Shown: positions 59,101 to 64,000 of the stretch, piece after piece
How the letters are laid out: each line of letters begins with the position of its first letter
Numbering within the stretch: position 1 is the first letter of the stretch
DNA from: Phlebiopsis flavidoalba
Lineage: Eukaryota; Basidiomycota; Agaricomycetes; Polyporales; Phanerochaetaceae
Assembly: GCA_035772785.1 (NCBI GenBank)
Contig: JAOCPU010000027.1
Location: forward strand, 310,001 to 374,000
Direction: 5' to 3'
Length of the DNA stretch: 64,000 nucleotides
Made by a program: the position numbers and the translations under genes
The notes under the pieces: generated by a model
What the model saw: the letters and a program-made list of their open reading frames with translations, nothing else
Told to the model about the DNA's origin: nothing
Databases searched by the model: none

Positions 59101-59552
59101 TGAGAACCACTGAACTTAAGTATTACTCATCCGTGTGAAGCGCACACGCACGGATATTTATACAATCAGGTACGTATGGTTCGTAGTGATGGTGGGGCCT
59201 ACAGGTTTATCTTTCAAGGATGCACGGCACTGTTGCCGTTGCTCGGTACGGTTTTGCGGCACAGAGGATACACGAGACTATGCATGGCTAACGATGCTGC
59301 TGGGATCAGTCGGGGATTGGACACTGATAGAAACATCAATGTGGAGTCTTGTTGAACTGCGAAGTCGCACCCGTACCGTAAGTGTACGCCCTCTCTTCTA
59401 GAAGCCTACTTTCACACCCATATTTTCGCACTTTCCACAAACCACAAAGAATACGAGGCGGAGATGGTGACTAGATGGTATAAGCAGGTATGATAGCGAC
59501 AACATGGAGAAAGAATACTACACGACAGTGATCCCGTATATATTTACGAGTT
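59101..59552. other. intergenic, no gene recognised
   Basis: Between the 5' end of copy 4 and the 3' end of ERG10. Short frames only, none recognisable. Confidence 0.45.
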
Positions 59553-61139
59553 TCATTGGATGACAGCGCGGATGCGCACCGCCCTATAACACTGCTGCAG
59601 TAAGTCAAATTGGCACAACCTTGATAGCGAAATCTGCTTACGCCGTGCAGTATGCCCGCCGCGCCATACTGGCCAGACTTCATGCATGTGACCAAGCGCT
59701 ACCATGAATGCGAGACTCCTGAGTTCGATGGCGTGGCCCAGGGCAACGCACCACTATTCACCATTAGCAACTTATTGCCGGAAACGCGCCTTGTCTGCCA
59801 TCACCGTTCACGTTGATCTTTGCTGGGTCAATACCGAGCTACTTCTCAACGAATCCTGACGACAAACGGGAGAACGACGCTATTTCGTCTGTACTTCGAT
59901 AATAGTTAGACCGATGTCGTCAAGGTTTGCTGATCCTGCAATTCCCTCGAGTGAACTTCGGAATCGCCAAAAGGCGGGAGCATGCGGGGAAAGTACAATT
60001 GGAGTACTACTTGCCCGGGCGCAATCGGGCATTAACGAGTTAAATTAGTAGAGCACAATGGCATCGATAAGGCAAGCATATCCCGGAGCGAGCCGCATAG
60101 TATTGGGTCGGACTCACAGATAACCTTCGCCAAGGAGTTGTTCCGCCTTACACACGTTCCTTCCGCCGTTCTCGGCCGGAACATTTAAGGATGCAGCGGC
60201 GAAGGACAACCGTAGTTCAAACTATAGATGAAGGTTAGAGCGGAGAGTCGTGATGGTACCCTCCGTTCTCCTCTTGAAGCCTTGAATCGGGTTTCAGGGT
60301 AGGGACCTTTCGCTCGTAAATAACCCGCTTGTTACTCTTCGTCTTCCCGGATGACGGTCTCCTCGCCCTTCTTCGTCTTGATTACGACTGGCGCAATTTC
60401 GTGCGTTGAAAGGCACCCTCCTTCCATGCGCGTTCTGCACGCTTATATGACTCTATGCAGTGCGGCATCTTGGGACTCCTCTCGGGAGAGATCTGGGTAC
60501 TTCTCTGCCCGCGTGTTCACCGCAGTTTACCCATGGCGAACTTGTTGTAAACATCCAGAGCCCGTCGTTCTCGAGCGAGTCCTTGGTCTCAAATTTTTGC
60601 CGAAAAATCGGGTTCTGGCGGGGTATAGGAGGAAGCTGAGCAATACGCGTGTGAGTTTTCCACCGGCAAACGGCTGGAAGAATGGACTCACGGAGCAGCA
60701 TTGCTCATGCTCTCCATACAACACCACGCTACAAACAACACTCTTGTAGCCCCGCTGGATATGCTCTGCGCCGCGATCATGACAGGATTGTGAGACCGCT
60801 GGCGCAGACCCTTGTTAATCGTGGGTCGCACGTCTGAACTTGTCTTCATGCCGGCACCGAGGGCTACCTGACGCGCTGGCGACTGGCCGACCCAGCCTGG
60901 ACGACATTGCCGAAGTAGATCTCTTCTACCACAGCAGGGTCGACCTTGGACTGCTCGAACGCGTGCTTGAGTGCGGTAACACCGAGCTCCGGTGCGGTTA
61001 CAGCTTTGAGAGCGCCCCGTTGATGGAACCAACCGGGGTCGGCTGGCGGCGACGATGACGACTTCGCGTGCTTGGTGACGTGCCTACACGATATTCGTTA
61101 AGAGCGCTGCAATTTTGCCCAGACCTTTTCACCCACCAT
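59553..61139 (-). CDS. ERG10: acetyl-CoA C-acetyltransferase (acetoacetyl-CoA thiolase)
   Basis: Condenses two acetyl-CoA to acetoacetyl-CoA, the first step of the mevalonate/sterol pathway. The start ATG lies in CACCATGG at 61139 and is followed at once by a GT..AG intron. Conserved blocks: REVVIVAASRTPVGS; VDPAVVEEIYFGNVVQAG; QSPARQVALGAGMKTSSD; TINK then VCASG with the acyl-accepting Cys, visible after dropping one extra base in the run at 60809-60811; IMIAAQSISSGATRV with GMESMSNAP. Next are FETKDSLENDGLWDVY and GNCGEHAA, and in the C-terminal half LKSGQYGAAGI followed by the intron-split CNGG segment. The end near 59553 is approximate. Length fits the usual ~395-400 residues. No peroxisomal signal is evident, favouring the cytosolic enzyme. 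Confidence 0.95.
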
Positions 61140-61481
61140 GGTGCGACGAAAGGTGGTGGGTAAGGGTACCGGAATGGTGGGGACGAGGTTGAACCTGGCA
61201 AAACATGCTATCTGCCACAATTTATATTCCGCCTGTTCAACCAATCGTTTTAGCGATGCCAAAGAATTCGTCTATCGTACGACAACGAGGATCTCTGGGG
61301 CACGCTTGGAAACGGCAGCAACAAAATGTGGGGTGGCACGACGAGGCCTCCGGTGATGGTCGTGTTCGGGTGAGGTACATTTTATAACTTAAGCAGCAGT
61401 CGGGCTCGGAGGCATGTGAATCCGACCCCGGCCTGTGCGCGGAACTAGGGACGAGGACATGTGAGCAGCCCTCCGATGCCT
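61140..61481. other. intergenic
   Basis: Upstream of ERG10 and downstream of ATG10, both minus strand. No gene is visible. Confidence 0.5.
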
Positions 61482-62280
61482 TTATTGATCCACTCTAAAG
61501 TCGACAACATTGCCTAGCACCATGAACCACGCCTCTAGCCATCGTAAAGGGCGATCCGCCCTCGCTACACTTGGTTTCTCTCATAATCTCATCTAAAACC
61601 TCGGCAGTGTGACAGGGGATGCATGTACCAAACACGGAGTTCCTAACGTAGGGTGGTCTCCCTGAGAAAGCATCGCAAATATTGTGCCTGGGGACCTGGA
61701 AGGAGAGCAAATGACGAGTTATTCGAGCCTGGCAAGGTAGATGTCAGGAACAATGGAGAGGCCGTTATGTCCTCTAAGGGGAGCCGGTGTGCCATCTGCG
61801 GAAAATCCAATCAGTGCGCCGACACACTCAGCAAGACATCGCGCGTTACTGCTGCATGTAAACGAAAAGTAGAATGCTAACATAGGGAAAACCTGAAAAG
61901 TTGGAGAGAATACGACATCATTGCTGGAACGTCGCTAATAGCAAAATTATCACTAGCGTCAGGCAGTGGCATCGTCTTCGGCCTCCAGGATCCCGAAGTC
62001 GTCGGCTAGAGATGATAGGGACTCGGGCGGCTCTTCGATGGGACTACAACAGTACGAGACAAGTGACCAAGGCCTTGAACGAGCTGACAACGAGACCTGA
62101 GCGTGAAGCGGTAGGAGAACCCATCGGGTGGCGCACATGGTGCTCTTTCCAAGTCCAGCCAGTTTGGAAAAATCTCTTCAGCAAGTCATCCTTGGTTTCG
62201 GCAGAGGTAGCAAGCAGGCCTGAGTACTTGGATAAATAGGCTTTGCATGCGAGATCGAATTGTAGACGAGTGAGTGTCAT
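61482..62280 (-). CDS. ATG10: autophagy E2-like enzyme Atg10
   Basis: Transfers Atg12 to a lysine of Atg5, one of the two ubiquitin-like conjugations needed for autophagosome formation. The ATG at 62280 opens MTLTRLQFDLACKAYLSKYS; then KDDLLKRFFQTGWTWKEHH, a low-conservation middle, and the catalytic region. With one extra base removed from each of the runs at 61630-61632 and 61615-61618, this reads PCWYMHPCHTAEVLDEIMRE, whose HPC Cys is the expected Atg12-accepting residue. It continues KCSEGGSPLRWLEAWFMVLG (one extra base at 61546-61548) and ends NVVDFRVDQ at 61482. That final helix is typical of Atg10. The gene is divergent from eS1 with about 206 bases between starts. Confidence 0.85.
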
Positions 62281-62486
62281 GATTCAGGAGCTGCACGCTG
62301 AGTGGGCAGCGTGGGAATGCCAAGTGTAGCTGCTACAGTTAAGGTTTGTGACGAAATGTCACGGTGGCTTGTCACACAATCCCCGCCTGGCGTAGGATAG
62401 GTGCGCCGCCATCCCTCAAACAAGCCCGTCCCAAGTGCCGGCTCACACTCCGCGGTCCCTTCCTTACCGCACTCATTTGACCCACC
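62281..62486. promoter_or_regulatory. divergent ATG10 / eS1 promoter
   Basis: Only 206 bases separate the two start codons, so both promoters must lie here or overlap the genes. I cannot identify a specific ribosomal-protein control element. The eS1 start context CCCACCATGG is a strong translation start. Confidence 0.55.
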
Positions 62487-63494
62487 ATGGCTGTCGGCAA
62501 GGTCTTTTCGTGCCGATATATAGCTCGAACCTATGCTCACGGCTGGAACGTCTGTAGAACAAGCGTCTCTCGAAGGGTAAGAAGGGTATCAAGAAGGAAA
62601 GTCGTTGACCCCTTCTCGCGCAAGGGTGTGTGTAGCATAAACTCATGCTACTTTTCTCGGAGACTGACGACAATATTCAGATTGGTACGACATCAAGGCC
62701 CCTTCGTTTCTTCGAGGTGAAGAACGTCCGGCAAGACCCTCGTCAACCGGTCTCAGGGTCTCAGTGAGTGAAGCCACCCGAGCAGTTCTCTACAAAACCA
62801 CTGATAGACATGTAGAAAACGCGAACGGACTCGCTTAAGGGCCGAATTGTCGACCGGTCTCGCTCGCCGACCTTAACAAGGATGAGGAGCAGGCTTTCCG
62901 CAAGATTCAACTCCGTGTCGACGATGTTCAGGGCAAGAACTGCCTGACAAACTTCCACGGCATGTCGTTCACTTCCGACAAGCTCCGGTCACTTGTCCGC
63001 AAGTGGCAAACCCTCATTGAGGCTCACGTCGACGTTAAGACGACTGACGGCTACCTCATCCGCCTTTTCGCTATTGGCTTCACCAAGCGCCGGCCGGCCC
63101 AGGTTCGCAAGACTACCTACGCTCAGAGCTCTCAGATTCGGGAGATCCGGAAAAAAGATGTTCGAGATCATGACCCGGGAGGCGACTAGCTGCGACTTGA
63201 AGGAGCTCGTCCCAAAAGTTCGTCCCCGAGGCGATCGGCCGTGAGATCGAGAAGGCAGCGCGGGCAATTTACCCCCTCCCAAAACGTCTACGTCCACAAG
63301 GCGAAGATCTTGAAGGCGCCGAAGTTGTCAAAGTTTGATCTCTCGAAGTTGTTGGAGCTTCACGGCGAGTCGACAGATGTACGTTAATCAATTCTCTGGT
63401 AGTGCCTCTAATCTCACACGCATCACCCCTGCAGGAGACCGGTACGCGGGTGGTTAAGGACTTCAAGGAGCCCGAGATTCTTGAGTCCGTATAA
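62487..63494 (+). CDS. RPS1: 40S ribosomal protein eS1 (S3A family)
   Basis: Component of the cytosolic small ribosomal subunit near the mRNA exit region. Exons: 62487-62501 (MAVGK), 62558-62625 ([21 protein letters not shown]), 62681-62763 ([20 protein letters not shown]), 62816-63378 ([80 protein letters not shown]) and 63435-63494 ([19 protein letters not shown]). All introns are 52-56 bases with GT..AG ends. Nine extra bases must be ignored: one each near 62597, 62708, 62728, 62827, 63153, 63215 and 63279, and two at 62854-62855. The 789 exon bases then leave 780, exactly 259 codons plus stop, the normal family length. No base needs to be added. Confidence 0.98.
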
Positions 63495-63876
63495 GCTTAT
63501 CTTTACTCTCTGTCGTCACTTGTTGTATCATGCACCATTTTCCTCTCATTATGCTCAAGGGTATGACATGACTATGCTCTTTGTGCATCACGCTATCATT
63601 ATTTGCTCTCTGATTTGGATTGAATTGCTCGAGCTGTGCGGGTATGACTGAGCGTAACTGCCATTGAGAGTCCGAAGCTGAACGACTCGATGACGCGGCA
63701 CCTAATCATTTGTGTATCTCGCCGGATGAGCTTCACCCAATCAAAGCCGTCAAATCTTTTTTCGAACCTCGCATACTCACAATTTTCTGCTCGTTTTCCA
63801 AAGTGATTATTATGATTGTACTCGATTCCATAGCAGGGATATCAGCGTGCATTGGTGCTCTTTCACTACACCCACC
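63495..63876. other. intergenic between eS1 and the probable APRT gene
   Basis: 3' region of eS1 followed by the promoter of the next plus-strand gene. T-rich; no gene is visible. Confidence 0.55.
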
Positions 63877-64000
63877 ATGTCAGATACCGATTACCTCCAG
63901 AGCCTGTTGAAGGCCACCCGGATTTTCCTAAGAAGGTGTAGTTGTCTTGTCACAACGCGTAATAAAATGCATCGTCTTACGGCGTTTTGGCAGGGCATCG
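63877..64000 (+). CDS. APT1: probable adenine phosphoribosyltransferase, first exon (cut by window end)
   Basis: The ATG at 63877 gives MSDTDYLQSLLKA and, after a frame change near 63920, HPDFPKK, followed by GTGTAG, a plausible donor. The leader M-S-D-x-x-Y-L-x-S-L-L and the PDFPKK block match the N-terminus of fungal APRT, which salvages adenine to AMP with PRPP. Only about 20 residues are available and they need a frame correction, so the assignment is tentative; the remainder lies outside the window. Confidence 0.55.
   Translation, partial: MSDTDYLQSLLKATRIFLRRCSCLVTTRNKMHRLTAFWQGI

Noticed and set aside
10726..63494. The broken genes as a pseudogene cluster or products of repeat-induced point mutation
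   Set aside because: Breaks are single-base indels, not C-to-T changes or premature stops by substitution, and they occur equally in essential genes (eS1, NOT3, HEM12, ERG10) whose residues are otherwise fully conserved.
62487..63494. Programmed ribosomal frameshifting
   Set aside because: Eight sites in one ribosomal protein, of varied sequence and without shared slippery motif or downstream structure, is not credible as programmed shifting.

Overview
This is nuclear DNA from a filamentous fungus, most likely a basidiomycete of Agaricomycete type. Coding regions are broken by short GT..AG introns of about 50-60 bases. The recognisable proteins are fungal: NOT3, an APSES-type Mbp1, CDC14, HEM12, a Shg1-type COMPASS subunit, ATG10, anion:cation-symporter MFS transporters and a DUF7719-type protein. 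Species and class are inferences. Almost every coding region is interrupted by single extra bases that preserve the conserved protein on either side. In the eS1 ribosomal protein gene the account closes exactly: nine extra bases at eight sites and no missing base restore a 259-residue protein of normal family length. I therefore read the frame breaks as sequence error of the single-pass long-read kind, not gene decay. Gene spans below run across these breaks, and splice sites and starts are approximate where stated.

Layout. 0.5-7.5 kb (minus): one long, unrecognised helical/coiled-coil protein with a likely C-terminal membrane anchor. 7.5-10.7 kb: nothing secure. 10.7-25 kb: dense housekeeping block of NOT3 (+), MRPL12 (-), an Mbp1-like factor (-), CDC14 (+), HEM12 (-) and a Shg1-like protein (+). 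25-36 kb: two tandem Dal5/Tna1-type transporters, mitochondrial uL24m and a DHA1-type drug transporter, all +. 37-37.4 kb: a probable COX8-type oxidase subunit. 37.4-43.1 kb: unresolved. 43-49 kb: a conserved fungal protein of unknown function, a DUF7719-like membrane protein (-) and a Faf1-like ribosome-biogenesis protein (+), the last two divergent and flanked by an inverted pair of GGCGGACA-rich elements. 49-53.4 kb: unresolved. 53.5-59 kb: a second tandem pair of anion:cation symporters, now on the minus strand. 59.5-64 kb: ERG10 (-), ATG10 (-), eS1 (+) and the first exon of a probable APRT gene (+), cut by the window end.

Most genes are independent housekeeping functions (mRNA turnover, cell cycle, haem, sterol precursor supply, autophagy, both ribosomes, respiration), with substrate transporters in two tandem pairs. 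The clearest regulatory signal is a cluster of ACGCG motifs, the core recognised by Mbp1-family factors, in the divergent promoter between the Mbp1-like gene and CDC14. I found no convincing previously undescribed multi-gene system. The best leads are that motif cluster, the inverted GGCGGACA elements, a nested palindrome at 45.02 kb and several conserved-looking but unassigned proteins.
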